From assembly GCA_018644785.1 (NCBI GenBank), contig JABGPV010000033.1, positions 1 to 26,769 of the forward strand: a DNA stretch of 26,769 nt, in the 5' to 3' direction. The DNA comes from Deltaproteobacteria bacterium (GTDB lineage Bacteria; Desulfobacterota; DSM-4660; Desulfatiglandales; Desulfatiglandaceae). The notes beneath the pieces were generated by a model. It was not told where the DNA came from. It saw only the letters and a program-made list of their open reading frames with translations, and did no database searches. Position 1 is the first letter of the stretch. Every line of letters starts with the position of its first letter. The translations under genes were made by a program, and so were the position numbers. Below are positions 13,678 through 22,825 of the stretch, in pieces.

Positions 13678-15543
13678 AGCTTTCGTTACCGCCTCGCGGC
13701 GTTTGCTGGCGTTGAGCTTACCGTAAATATTCTGCAGGTGTCCTTTGACGGTTGTTGTTGAAATGAACAGTTTGTCAGCAATTTCCTTGTTGCTAAATCT
13801 CTGAGCCAGCAGATCCAGAACATCGAGCTCGCGATTGGTAAGGGGTTCGACGAGAGGCTGGGCGGTAGGGCGACGGGGGGATTCGGAGTTGGGGGGATGG
13901 GGGGACGGGCTTTTGTCGGTCGAATCCGGCATCTTTCTGTTTTCATCCTTGAACGCGGTCAGGGTGTGTTTTTTAGCATCGTTGATCATATCATTTTCAG
14001 CAAACCAGGCGTTTGCCCGGGTATGGAGGGCGGCAATCTCCTCAGGACTCCGGTGCCGATTCAACTGGTTTTGCAACAGGTCTCGAAACACATGGTGATA
14101 GCGGAACCATCGGTCTTCTATGTCCAACGCGATCAGGAAAAGGTTGTCCTTTTTAAGTCTGGCGATAAACTCGTCGCTATTTATCTCGCCCGCGCCGGGC
14201 GCGCTGTCCAACTCATGCAGGGCATCGCACAAAGGTGCACAGAAATGATTCAGGATTGACGTCGCGGCCATCAACCTTGTCATCTCCGGAGATTGGTGCG
14301 ACAGCACCTCGGTCATCAGATAGTCCACGATTGTGGAGAAGCCTCCTTTCAACCCCGCCAACAGATGATCAAGATCGCCCGGATGCTTCACGGATTGTGA
14401 CATCAGGCGCATTCCAGCCGGCCAACCTTCGAGCTTCTCCTGGATGGTCGCAGCCGTATTTTCGTCGACCGAATGCCCGAAGGTATTTTCCAAAAAGGTC
14501 GCTGTCTCCGCCACAGTGAAATGCAGGTCGGCAGAGCCGATTTCAGTCACCAGCCCCCGACTTCGAAGTGTGCTGGTGAGCAGCGGCGGATCGCGGCGGG
14601 TCAGCAAGATCAGGTGCAGGTTTTGAAGTGGGTGGGTCAAAAGGGCGCCTATTAGGTCGTGGACCGCTTTTTCACGGATCTCATGAAAGTGATCCAGAAC
14701 CAGAATGAAAGGGGCCTCGATCTTGTTGAGATCATTGACAAGATGTCGGCTCAGGACCAAAACAGGGGGAAGCTCCGGGGCCTGCAGCAATGACCGGGTT
14801 GAGTCGCATGCCCCGGGGAACGCGCTTTCGATTGCAGCCAGCAGATAGTTTATAAACTGACGAAGATCGTTTTCTTCTTCGTCCACAGATAGCCAGGCAT
14901 AGGGTCCATTCCACGCTTCCAGCCACAGGCTTGCCACCGTTGTTTTACCGTAACCCGCCGCCGAGGAGACAAGCGTCAGCGGCCGACGCCGCAGCTCGTC
15001 GAATCTCGCCACCAGGTCCGACCGGGGTACAAGGTCCGGGGAGAGTGTGGGTCGCTGGAGCTTGGTGCGCAGGATCGGTGAGGTGTCCTCTATTTGAGCT
15101 GTTGAAGGAGACTTGGCCAGTAATTCTTTGTACTCCGATACCACTATGCCGGTGATTGCCGGGCTCAGATAGACTTCTCCCTGAATCACGGTCCTTATAC
15201 CGTTCACCAGGTCTTCCGGCGCACTCTTTTTCAGGATGTATCCGGCGGCGCCGGCCCCCAGCATGTTTTCAACAAAATTCCTTCCGGAATGCATGGAAAG
15301 TGCCACCACTTTTGCCGAGGGAATCTCTGAAACGATCTGACGCGTGGCATCGATCCCGTCGAAATCCGGCATGGTGATGTCCATAATCACCACATCCGGA
15401 GAAAGCGTCCGCACCCGTTCGATCGCCTCCCGGCCATCTCCGGCTTCACCGACTATACGAAAATCCTCTTGCTCTTCCAAAAGGAGACGGAGCCCCTTTC
15501 TAAAAAGCGGATGGTCATCCACCAGAAGGATCCTTGTAGCCAT
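13648..15543 (-). CDS. Response regulator with REC, MalT-type STAND NTPase and LuxR DNA-binding domains
   Basis: The 631-residue protein is an unusual fusion. Residues 1-120 are a NarL-type receiver with phospho-acceptor Asp55, Ser83 and Lys105. Residues about 157-520 are a MalT-like STAND NTPase: entry motif LRTKLQRPTLSPDLVPR, Walker A AAGYGKTT (195-202), Walker B LVLDHF (Asp284) and LILLTRRDPP. A proline-rich linker leads to a LuxR helix-turn-helix (LTNRELDVLDLLAQRFSNKE). The TPR-like sensor region of MalT (several hundred residues) is missing, so phosphorylation may replace inducer binding. Expected role: ATP-dependent transcription activator driven by the kinase encoded just upstream, whose stop lies two bases before this ATG (strong GGAGGGG site). 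Its last codons lie in repeat R2. Confidence 0.88.
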   Translation of the reverse strand: MATRILLVDDHPLFRKGLRLLLEEQEDFRIVGEAGDGREAIERVRTLSPDVVIMDITMPDFDGIDATRQIVSEIPSAKVVALSMHSGRNFVENMLGAGAAGYILKKSAPEDLVNGIRTVIQGEVYLSPAITGIVVSEYKELLAKSPSTAQIEDTSPILRTKLQRPTLSPDLVPRSDLVARFDELRRRPLTLVSSAAGYGKTTVASLWLEAWNGPYAWLSVDEEENDLRQFINYLLAAIESAFPGACDSTRSLLQAPELPPVLVLSRHLVNDLNKIEAPFILVLDHFHEIREKAVHDLIGALLTHPLQNLHLILLTRRDPPLLTSTLRSRGLVTEIGSADLHFTVAETATFLENTFGHSVDENTAATIQEKLEGWPAGMRLMSQSVKHPGDLDHLLAGLKGGFSTIVDYLMTEVLSHQSPEMTRLMAATSILNHFCAPLCDALHELDSAPGAGEINSDEFIARLKKDNLFLIALDIEDRWFRYHHVFRDLLQNQLNRHRSPEEIAALHTRANAWFAENDMINDAKKHTLTAFKDENRKMPDSTDKSPSPHPPNSESPRRPTAQPLVEPLTNRELDVLDLLAQRFSNKEIADKLFISTTTVKGHLQNIYGKLNASKRREAVTKAETLGILSHR

Positions 15544-15545
15544 GG

Positions 15546-17426
15546 TTAACCCCTCCCCCAGCTATCATTGACAATGAATGGTGCGGACAGGATGGCCGTG
15601 CAGCCTTTGCCCGGCGCGGACACGATCTTCAGGTCGCCGCCCAGATCAGCCATGAGTTCCTCGATACTGAACAGGCCGAAACCGCCAATTTTGCTCCCCG
15701 TATGAGGCACTTCACGCGGTTCGAAACCAATACCGTCATCTTCGACAATGATCCTTATGTTTGTGTTCCTGTCTTCTAAACGAACGCTTACCTTTTTAGA
15801 GCGGGCATGTTTAACCACGTTAACAAGCAGTTCCCTCACGTTGCGGAATAATATGGTCCGCACGTCAGAGTCCAGCGTTTTTCTGCGGTTGTGAGGGATA
15901 TTATCGATAACTTCGGTTTCCAGGCTGTGCCTGTTTCCAATCTGACTCTCCAGCCACTCGGATATGGCGGAAGAAAGACCGATTTCATGCATTGCAGGAG
16001 AACTCAGTCCAAGCATGAGCAGTTGTGTATCCTCAAGGGTCTTGAGCAAGGAATCCGAAATGTCGTCAAGCTTTTCTGTAAGTTTGGAATCAGAAATGGA
16101 GTTACGCGCTGAGGCAAGCTGGATGCGCGCCAGGGCCAGCGACTGACCGACATGATCGTGCAGGTCGGCGGCAATAGCACGCCGCTCCTTTTCTTCAGCA
16201 ATGGTCAATTGAGATGCCAGGGCCTTCAACCGTTGTTGATAGTCCATGATCTTTTGTTCAGCCTGCTTGCGATCGGTGACGTCCTGAACGGTTCCTATTC
16301 CCCGTACCGCCCTGCCTGTTCCATCAAATTCAATCTCGGCTTTCTCCCTGAGCCATTTCACCTCACCGCTCACATGAGTCCGATGCTCGATGTCGTAGGG
16401 CTCACCGCGCAAGGCAGCCTCCCAGCTCCGCTCTAGGTGCCCGCGATCCTCAGGAAGGACACTTTCCAGGAAATCTTCATAGCTCATCGGGGAACCCTGG
16501 GGCAGACCGAAAATCCGGTAAACCTCATCAGACCAGAATAGTTTACCGCTCTTGAGATTCAGCTCCCAGCTACCGGAGTTTGCGACTTCCTGGGCTCTTC
16601 GCAGATGATTTGAGCTCTTCACAAGCCTTAATTCCATATCTTTGCGGTCGGTGATATCCATTACCATGCCAAAGATATTTTCACCAAGCAGTTTCACCGA
16701 GAAGAGCACGTGGATATGTCGACCGGTATTGGTAATGGTTTCCGCTTCAAAATTAGTTACGGTGCCGTGCTCATTTAGTAAAGCCAGCATTTTTTTGCGC
16801 CGGTTTGGATCAGACCAGCGGGAAAGAGACCCCTCAGCCATCATATGTTCAAGGCTGTCGAAATCGAACATCTCCACCATAGCGTCATTGATAAAAACGA
16901 ATTGACCGTTGATATTGGAAGTGAAGACCCCGACGATGGAATTATCAACCAGACCGCGGTACTTGGCTTCGCTTTTTGTGAGTTCGGCCGTGCGCTCGGC
17001 GACAATCTCCTCCAGGTTCAGTTGCATGTTGCGCAGTTCCACGTGCGTTCGCACCCGGGCCAGGACTTCCTCCTCCTGAAACGGCTTGGTGATAAAATCC
17101 ACTCCTCCGGCTTCGAAACCCAGGATCCTGTTCTGCACGTCTTGCAGCGCACTTACGAATATGATCGGGATGTCACGTGTCTGCTCCTCCTGCTTCAGAC
17201 GTCGGCAGACCTCAAAACCGTCCATCTCCGGCATCTTCACGTCTAAGAGGATAAGTTTCGGGGGTTGCGCCAAGGCCGAATCAATTGCCAGCTGCGGGTT
17301 ATTGGCCGGACGCACCTGGTAACCTTCCCTACCAAGCAGTTCGGACAGCAGCTGTAGGTTGGGAATCTTATCATCTACGATGAGGATGTCGTTGGATCCG
17401 GCGTTTTGATGTTGGTTTTCAGGCAT
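15546..17426 (-). CDS. Sensor histidine kinase: REC-PAS-PAS-HisKA_3-HATPase
   Basis: The 626-residue protein has no membrane segment. Domains in order: receiver (about 12-128, Asp62, Lys114), coiled-coil linker, two PAS domains (about 152-265 and 280-390), then a NarX/DegS-type dimerisation domain with phospho-His423 in ADLHDHVGQS. The HATPase follows, with its N box near RELLVNVVKHA, a G1 box EDDGIGF and GGFGLFSIEE. HisKA_3 kinases pair with NarL/LuxR regulators, matching the next gene, whose start lies two bases after this stop. The N-terminal receiver suggests it takes phosphate or a signal from the hybrid kinase encoded 85 bases upstream. The ribosome site is weak (TTGGAT), so it may depend on coupling. 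Confidence 0.9.
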   Translation of the reverse strand: MPENQHQNAGSNDILIVDDKIPNLQLLSELLGREGYQVRPANNPQLAIDSALAQPPKLILLDVKMPEMDGFEVCRRLKQEEQTRDIPIIFVSALQDVQNRILGFEAGGVDFITKPFQEEEVLARVRTHVELRNMQLNLEEIVAERTAELTKSEAKYRGLVDNSIVGVFTSNINGQFVFINDAMVEMFDFDSLEHMMAEGSLSRWSDPNRRKKMLALLNEHGTVTNFEAETITNTGRHIHVLFSVKLLGENIFGMVMDITDRKDMELRLVKSSNHLRRAQEVANSGSWELNLKSGKLFWSDEVYRIFGLPQGSPMSYEDFLESVLPEDRGHLERSWEAALRGEPYDIEHRTHVSGEVKWLREKAEIEFDGTGRAVRGIGTVQDVTDRKQAEQKIMDYQQRLKALASQLTIAEEKERRAIAADLHDHVGQSLALARIQLASARNSISDSKLTEKLDDISDSLLKTLEDTQLLMLGLSSPAMHEIGLSSAISEWLESQIGNRHSLETEVIDNIPHNRRKTLDSDVRTILFRNVRELLVNVVKHARSKKVSVRLEDRNTNIRIIVEDDGIGFEPREVPHTGSKIGGFGLFSIEELMADLGGDLKIVSAPGKGCTAILSAPFIVNDSWGRG

Positions 17427-17511
17427 AGTTAATCCAAGTGTTCGATTTTCAAGTTCATAAGATTCAGTATAAACTCATTACTCCAATAACTGTGGCTCTG
17501 TATCTTTATTT

Positions 17512-20500
17512 CTATGTCTCTCCCAGCAAGTCCCGCAACTGGACCATCTGGTAATTATCCACAAGTTCCTTAAGGCCTGTGGCCACTTCAGGAGCATGGT
17601 CGCCAATGCGCGAAATCACCCCAAGGGCAGCCTCTCTGTTCAACGCCAAGGTGGTCTCACGAAGTTCCTGCAGCAATTCCCCTGGAAGATCGGCCAGCAT
17701 CTCTTTAGTCAGACTGATCTTCTCCCTCGGGGCTGCCTCCTCACCGTGTTCTTCGTAGAGATATTCTATATCCAGCATTCGGGCCATGGTCTGAAAAATC
17801 TCATAGTCTTTAAAAGGCTTATTGACCACATCGTCGCAGCCCGCCGTCAGGATATCCTGACGCTGTTCGTTAAAGACACTGGCGGTAATGGCAACGATCT
17901 TCACCGTATCTCCTCCGGGAAGGGAGCGGAGCTTTGCCGTGGCTTCGTAGCCATCCATGACCGGCATCCGAATGTCCATCCAGATAAAGTGGGGCTGCCA
18001 CTGATGAAACAGCTCTATTGCTTCTTCTCCGTTCTCAGCTTCGCGTATTTCAAAGCCCACAGAGATTAGAAGGTTGCTCAAGAGCAGACGGTTTTCAAAA
18101 TTGTCTTCCACCACCAGGATACGATAGGCTGGCTGGCCGGGTTTCAGGCCCCGCACTGCCGACCCTGCTGTGTGAATGTTAACCACCTCCGCGGTCTTGG
18201 CCAGGGCTAACGGTACTTCGACCCGGAACAGCGAGCCCTTGCCGGGCGTGCTGTTAACGTTTATCTCACCATCCATCATCTCCACAAACGATTTGCTGAT
18301 GGACAAACCCAGGCCGGCGCCTTCTTTTTGACTGAACGGAGATTGCTTGCCCTGATAAAAGGGTTCAAAGATGCCCTCCTGCAGTTCCGGCGGTATACCA
18401 AGGCCACTGTCTTCCACCTCCAGGTGCACTATGACCATGGCCGGATCATTTGGTACGGGAATGCTCCGGGCTCGCAGGGAAATGCTGCCTTTCTCGGTAT
18501 ACTTCACCGCGTTGCTTAGTAGGTTGTTGAGGATCTGGCGCAGTTTACCGATGTCACCCCTAAAGTATCTCGCCAGCTCCGCATCGCGATCCAGGGAGAA
18601 ACGCAGCCCATTTTCTTTTGTCCGCAGCTCAAGCATCTGTCCCAGATCCTCCAGCATGCGGTGCAAGTCAAAGACCTCTTCACTCAGTTCCACCCGGCCC
18701 GCTTCAATCTTGGAAAGGTCCAGCATGTCGTTGATCATACTCAGCAGATGCTCGCCGCTGCGGTTGATGATGGTGAGATTGTCCTGTTGATCGGCAGTGG
18801 CATCAGGTTCCCGGGCCAGCATTCCGGAGAAACCGAGGATGGCATTCAGCGGAGTGCGCAGTTCATGGGACATGTTGGCCAAAAAGACGGACTTGGCTTG
18901 GTTGGCGGCTTCGGCACCCTCTTTCGCCCCCTGTAACTCCTTTGTCCTGTCATCCACCTGAATTTCAAGCTCACGACGTTTGGCTTCAATGCCCCTTAGC
19001 CGCCAACGAAATCCTGTAACAAGTAGGACTATGACTGCAACTATCATACTGATCCTGAACCAGATCGTTTCCCACCACGGGGGGGTTACGGTGATACGGA
19101 TCGAATCGCCTTCCTCGTTCCAGACCCCGTCATTGTTGGAACCGATCGCCCTAAAGACATACTCCCCTGGATCAAGATTGGTATAGGTGACAAAGCGTCG
19201 AGTAAGATCTACCTCGTTCCATTCCTTTTCAAAGCCCTCCATTTTATACCTGAGCTTGTTCTTCTCTGGGGCTTGATAATTTAATACAGAAATTTCGAAG
19301 GACAACACCCGGTCCCGGTAAGAGAGTAAGAGCTCCTCGGCCTCAAGAATCGATTTTTTCAAAACCGAATCGTCACCGATGGCAACAGGCTTGTTCTCTA
19401 ATTGAAAATCCGAAATGAGTACAGTGGGGACATGCGGATTGTCGTGAATCTGATCAGGATAAAAAGCGCTAAAGCCAGTCGATCCGCCAAAAAACATCTC
19501 ACCACGATGGCTTCTGGAGTGAGAACCAAAGTAATAAAATGTGTTGTTTTGCAGGCCATCGCTCGCGTCATAATTCCTAAAGCTTTCGGTCCTGGGGTTG
19601 AACCTTGATAGCCCGTGCGCCGTGCTGAGCCAGAGCCTTCCCAGCTCATCTTCCAGTATCCCCCAAACGTTGGCGTCTGGCAGCCCATCAGCAATCGTAT
19701 AGTGGGTAAAGATCTCTCTCTTGCGGTCATACTTGTCAAGTCCTCTTTGAGTGCCGATCCAGAGCCTGCCTGCCTTGTCCTCGAGGATTGAGTTCACCTG
19801 GTTATCTGCCAAGCTCTCTGGATCTGCAGGGTTATGCATATAGCGGATGAATGTCTTGGTCTCACGATTAAACCTGTTCAAGCCGCCGGTAGCAGTGCCG
19901 ACCCAGAGGTCACCCGCCCGGTCTTCGTGAAGGGAGGTTACAAGGTTGTTGCTCAGGCTGTTTGGATCGGCAGAGTTGTGCCGGTAATTGTTAAATTGCT
20001 CTGTCTCACGGTCGAATGTATCCAGACCGCCTCCATAGGTACCGACCCAGAGCACTCCCCTCCGATCTTTGTAGATGACAGATTGCATATTATTGCTCAC
20101 ACTATGAGGATTAGTGCTATCTGGCCAGTAGCGAGTAAAGCGCCCGGTCTCAGAGTCCAATTTATTAAGCCCGCCATAAGTCCCGACCCAGACAATGCCC
20201 ATTCGATCTTCACCGATTCCACCTATAGCGTTACTGCTTAAACTGTTCGGATTGTCAGGGTCGTGTTTGTACTGGGTAAATGTCTCTGTTTGGGGATTAA
20301 ACCTATGGATTCCGCCCCCGATGGTCCCTATCCAGACAAAGCCCGACGGAGATGCGTGAATATTCCGGACCACATTTGACTTCAAACTGTTTGATATGCT
20401 GGGGATGGCGCGATAGTGTCGAAAGGCTTTGCCCTCGCCATCATAAAGACTTACACCCCCATCAGTGGCAATCCAGAGTTTTCTATGTTGTCCCTCATAT

Positions 20501-21558
20501 ATATGGTAGACACTATTGCCTGCCAAGCTGTATTGATCAGCGGCATCATTTTTAAAGACTTTAAATGTTTCCGTTTCCCGGTCAAATCGATTCAGCCCTT
20601 TTCCCCACGTTCCTACCCATAATCTGTTTTCCCAGTCTTCGTAGATGCTGCTGATAACATCTCCACTTAACGACTGAGGATTCTTAGGATCGTGTTGATA
20701 TCGAGTAAATCGGTCTTTTTGGGGATGGTATTTACAGAGTCCTTTAATCGTACCGACCCATACGGTGCCGGAATGATCCACATAGACTGAGCGAACAAAA
20801 TTGTAAGTTAAGCTGGTGGGATCATCGGGATTGTGTTGGTAGCGAACAAAATTTTCCGTTTCCGGGTCGAAGCGGTTGAGACCGTTTGCCGTACCGATCC
20901 ATATAAAGCCCTGGCTGTCCTCAGCAATCGACCAGACGGAATTATCACTCAGGCTGTTGGTATTGTTCGGATTATGCACATAACGAGTGAATTGCCCGGT
21001 ATCACGATCAAGCTTATTGAGCCCTCCTTGTGTGCCCACCCAAATCGTCCCGGCGCGATCTTCATAGACCGTAGTGAGACTGTCGTCGCTCAGACTATGA
21101 GGATTGTCAGGATCGTACTGATAGCGGGTGAAATTGTCCTTCTCCCGATTATAATAATTCAGCCCCCCGCCCTTGGTTGCTATCCACAATCCACCGTTTT
21201 GGTCTAGCATTAAAGACCAGATGCCGTTGTGACCTAAGCTGTTGGGGTTGTTCGGGTCATGACGGTACACTTTTGTACCGGCACCGTCATACCTGTTCAA
21301 TCCACTCGCTGTTCCAAACCACATAAATCCGTATTGATCCTGAACAACACCAAATACTTGATTGTTTGAGAGCCCATCTTCATTTGTCAGGCGCCAAAAT
21401 TTGAGGTACAAACTCAGGGTTGGGTCCACAGTGGGCCGGGCTGACACAGGACCAGCAACCGTATTCTGTGCGCTTGCAAAATCAACAGTGAACACTGCGT
21501 GAAGAATTGAAACCGCCAGAAAGGCAATGGCCAGAGATTTATGCAGGGATTTGATCAT
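17512..21558 (-). CDS. Hybrid two-component sensor kinase with 14-blade extracytoplasmic propeller
   Basis: The start at 21558 was chosen for its signal peptide (MIKSLHKSLAIAFLAV, cleavage near ASAQ) and AAAGGAACC site; an ATG 35 codons earlier lacks both. Of 1348 residues, about 50-700 hold fourteen propeller blades, each marked by W-x-G/A-T or a variant at 80, 125, 173, 220, 267, 314, 362, 409, 457, 504, 552, 600, 643 and 688, spaced 43-48 residues. A Y_Y_Y domain (about 760-825), one membrane helix (833-851) and a coiled coil follow. Then HisKA with His898 (NMSHELRTPLN), HATPase (N box NNLLSNAVKY, G2 GAGLGLSISKS) and a receiver with Asp1195. The C-terminal about 70 residues resemble an HPt module without a clear histidine. 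This resembles Bacteroidetes polysaccharide-sensing hybrid systems but lacks an AraC domain. It likely senses an extracytoplasmic ligand. Confidence 0.93.
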   Translation of the reverse strand: MIKSLHKSLAIAFLAVSILHAVFTVDFASAQNTVAGPVSARPTVDPTLSLYLKFWRLTNEDGLSNNQVFGVVQDQYGFMWFGTASGLNRYDGAGTKVYRHDPNNPNSLGHNGIWSLMLDQNGGLWIATKGGGLNYYNREKDNFTRYQYDPDNPHSLSDDSLTTVYEDRAGTIWVGTQGGLNKLDRDTGQFTRYVHNPNNTNSLSDNSVWSIAEDSQGFIWIGTANGLNRFDPETENFVRYQHNPDDPTSLTYNFVRSVYVDHSGTVWVGTIKGLCKYHPQKDRFTRYQHDPKNPQSLSGDVISSIYEDWENRLWVGTWGKGLNRFDRETETFKVFKNDAADQYSLAGNSVYHIYEGQHRKLWIATDGGVSLYDGEGKAFRHYRAIPSISNSLKSNVVRNIHASPSGFVWIGTIGGGIHRFNPQTETFTQYKHDPDNPNSLSSNAIGGIGEDRMGIVWVGTYGGLNKLDSETGRFTRYWPDSTNPHSVSNNMQSVIYKDRRGVLWVGTYGGGLDTFDRETEQFNNYRHNSADPNSLSNNLVTSLHEDRAGDLWVGTATGGLNRFNRETKTFIRYMHNPADPESLADNQVNSILEDKAGRLWIGTQRGLDKYDRKREIFTHYTIADGLPDANVWGILEDELGRLWLSTAHGLSRFNPRTESFRNYDASDGLQNNTFYYFGSHSRSHRGEMFFGGSTGFSAFYPDQIHDNPHVPTVLISDFQLENKPVAIGDDSVLKKSILEAEELLLSYRDRVLSFEISVLNYQAPEKNKLRYKMEGFEKEWNEVDLTRRFVTYTNLDPGEYVFRAIGSNNDGVWNEEGDSIRITVTPPWWETIWFRISMIVAVIVLLVTGFRWRLRGIEAKRRELEIQVDDRTKELQGAKEGAEAANQAKSVFLANMSHELRTPLNAILGFSGMLAREPDATADQQDNLTIINRSGEHLLSMINDMLDLSKIEAGRVELSEEVFDLHRMLEDLGQMLELRTKENGLRFSLDRDAELARYFRGDIGKLRQILNNLLSNAVKYTEKGSISLRARSIPVPNDPAMVIVHLEVEDSGLGIPPELQEGIFEPFYQGKQSPFSQKEGAGLGLSISKSFVEMMDGEINVNSTPGKGSLFRVEVPLALAKTAEVVNIHTAGSAVRGLKPGQPAYRILVVEDNFENRLLLSNLLISVGFEIREAENGEEAIELFHQWQPHFIWMDIRMPVMDGYEATAKLRSLPGGDTVKIVAITASVFNEQRQDILTAGCDDVVNKPFKDYEIFQTMARMLDIEYLYEEHGEEAAPREKISLTKEMLADLPGELLQELRETTLALNREAALGVISRIGDHAPEVATGLKELVDNYQMVQLRDLLGET

Positions 21559-21865
21559 ACCTGGTTCCTTTGAATGATGTCTAATATCAATGGCACACGC
21601 AAAGATATCATAAATGAACATAGATTCAATAGAAACATGTAAACGATTCAAAACCCGGCACACACAATGTCACCCATAACGGGCCCCAAAAACGGTCCAG
21701 GATGGCGGCAAGAAATTAGTTGTTTGGATCACAGCCGTGATTCAGACCTGACCCATGCCTTCATCTGGCCGCGATTATTCGCCTCTCCCACTCTTCCATC
21801 ACGCTATGCCCCATTGCACTATGCTCTCAGCTTCATCTTTCTCAAACCGCCATCCGCATCTCTCT
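21559..21865. other. Intergenic region upstream of the hybrid kinase
   Basis: No gene is supported. The divergent genes here start at 21558 (minus) and 22125 (plus), so promoters for both must lie in this gap together with repeat R3. The short plus-strand frames across it change phase freely and have non-coding composition. No clear operator was identified. Confidence 0.4.
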
Positions 21866-22033
21866 ATCCCCTCATTTTCCAGTCCTTTTTCCAGGTATCT
21901 ATTCCAAAAACCCTCCCTTTTCAGTCCTTTTTGGAGGTTTTTTCCGCGACGGAAAATACGTATGGTCAACCTGAAATACGATGATCGACCCTCGTGTAAT
22001 GCAGATAATTGGAAAACCCGTAACAAACGATGA
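21866..22033 (+). repeat. Leader repeat copy R3 (upstream of secreted two-repeat protein)
   Basis: Read on the plus strand this is homologous to R1 and R2 read on the minus strand. It keeps the CCCTCC/GGAGG hairpin with A and T tracts (21906-21943) and GGTCA-N13-TGATC (21964-21986). Homology with R2 continues through TCGTGTA and TTGGAAAA to about 22033. A 23-codon frame (21962-22033, starting MVNLKYDDRPSC) lies in it; R1 and R2 have related openings (MVNSNAMTEP, MVSLNAMTDPSC), but no copy has a ribosome site at good spacing. Confidence 0.75.
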
Positions 22034-22124
22034 AGATCAAAAACAAAGGAGGGCATCCAAGGCAAGGAGTAAAACAATAAAGTTAAGGAAATTAATCGTA
22101 CCATTAATAGAAAGGGGGGAAACC

Positions 22125-22700
22125 ATGAAAACAAAACGAACTCATTTTTTATTGTCACTTGTTATTTTCGCTGGGTTATCACTCGGAATTGCAGCCACGG
22201 TTAATGCCCAAGAGGGAAAAGGGGTTGAGTTGAGTGACGCCGTCGTTATCAAGGCCGAGGTTCTGGCCGTTGACAAGGAAGACCGTATTTTGACGCTTCT
22301 GGGGCCCAAGAAAAATGTCGTGGAGGTTCACGTGAGTGAAGAGGCCAGGAATTTAGACCAGGTCAAGGTCGGAGATCAACTGAAGATCGAATATTACGAA
22401 TCCGTGGCCATATATCTCGGAAAACCCGGTTCTCAGCCGGAAGAGGATGCGGGATTGGTCATGGCAAGGTCAGCCAAGGGTGAGAAACCGGGGGGGTACG
22501 CCGTCGGTGCTATCGACCTGAGCGCATCTGTTGTTGGCATTGACAAGAAACATCGCACCCTGACGCTTGAGCTCCCTGAAGGGCATGTGGTCACCACCGA
22601 GGTCGATAAATCCGTGAAAGCCTTTGACACGTTGAAAGTGGGCGACTCGATTCATGCCCGGATGACAAAAGCCATCGCAATTTCAGTGGAAACACCGTGA
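22125..22700 (+). CDS. Secreted protein with two tandem repeat domains
   Basis: The ATG at 22125 follows AAGGGGGG and opens a 191-residue protein with a Sec signal peptide (cleavage near VNAQ). An upstream in-frame ATG (21981) lies in repeat R3 and has no ribosome site. The mature part is an internal duplication: residues about 42-98 and 132-188 share A-x-V-x-x-[VI]-D-K-x-x-[RH]-x-L-T-L, then V-x-V and L/VKVGD. The pattern suggests two small beta-barrel (OB-like) units. No enzymatic motif is seen; it is probably a periplasmic binding or structural protein. It precedes an AI-2E permease by 125 bases on the same strand. Confidence 0.75.
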   Translation: MKTKRTHFLLSLVIFAGLSLGIAATVNAQEGKGVELSDAVVIKAEVLAVDKEDRILTLLGPKKNVVEVHVSEEARNLDQVKVGDQLKIEYYESVAIYLGKPGSQPEEDAGLVMARSAKGEKPGGYAVGAIDLSASVVGIDKKHRTLTLELPEGHVVTTEVDKSVKAFDTLKVGDSIHARMTKAIAISVETP

Positions 22701-22825
22701 ACCTTTGAACCCGGAACCCCATCGAAGATTTTGTCTGAAGGGGGGCGGAAGCGGGGAAGCCTGTAAAACCTATAATACCGGGAATATTGCCAATTTAGAC
22801 CCAATTTTGTCCGGAGAGTCGGAGC

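Noticed and set aside
19490..21400. Regularly spaced similar sequences of about 140 bases, checked as tandem repeat or CRISPR-like array
   Set aside because: They are the DNA of propeller blades in the hybrid kinase: in frame, diverged and far too long for CRISPR repeats.
21962..22033. 23-codon leader peptide frame in R3, with related openings in R1 and R2
   Set aside because: Not called as a gene: no ribosome site at usable spacing in any copy, and the frames end or join the next gene differently in each.
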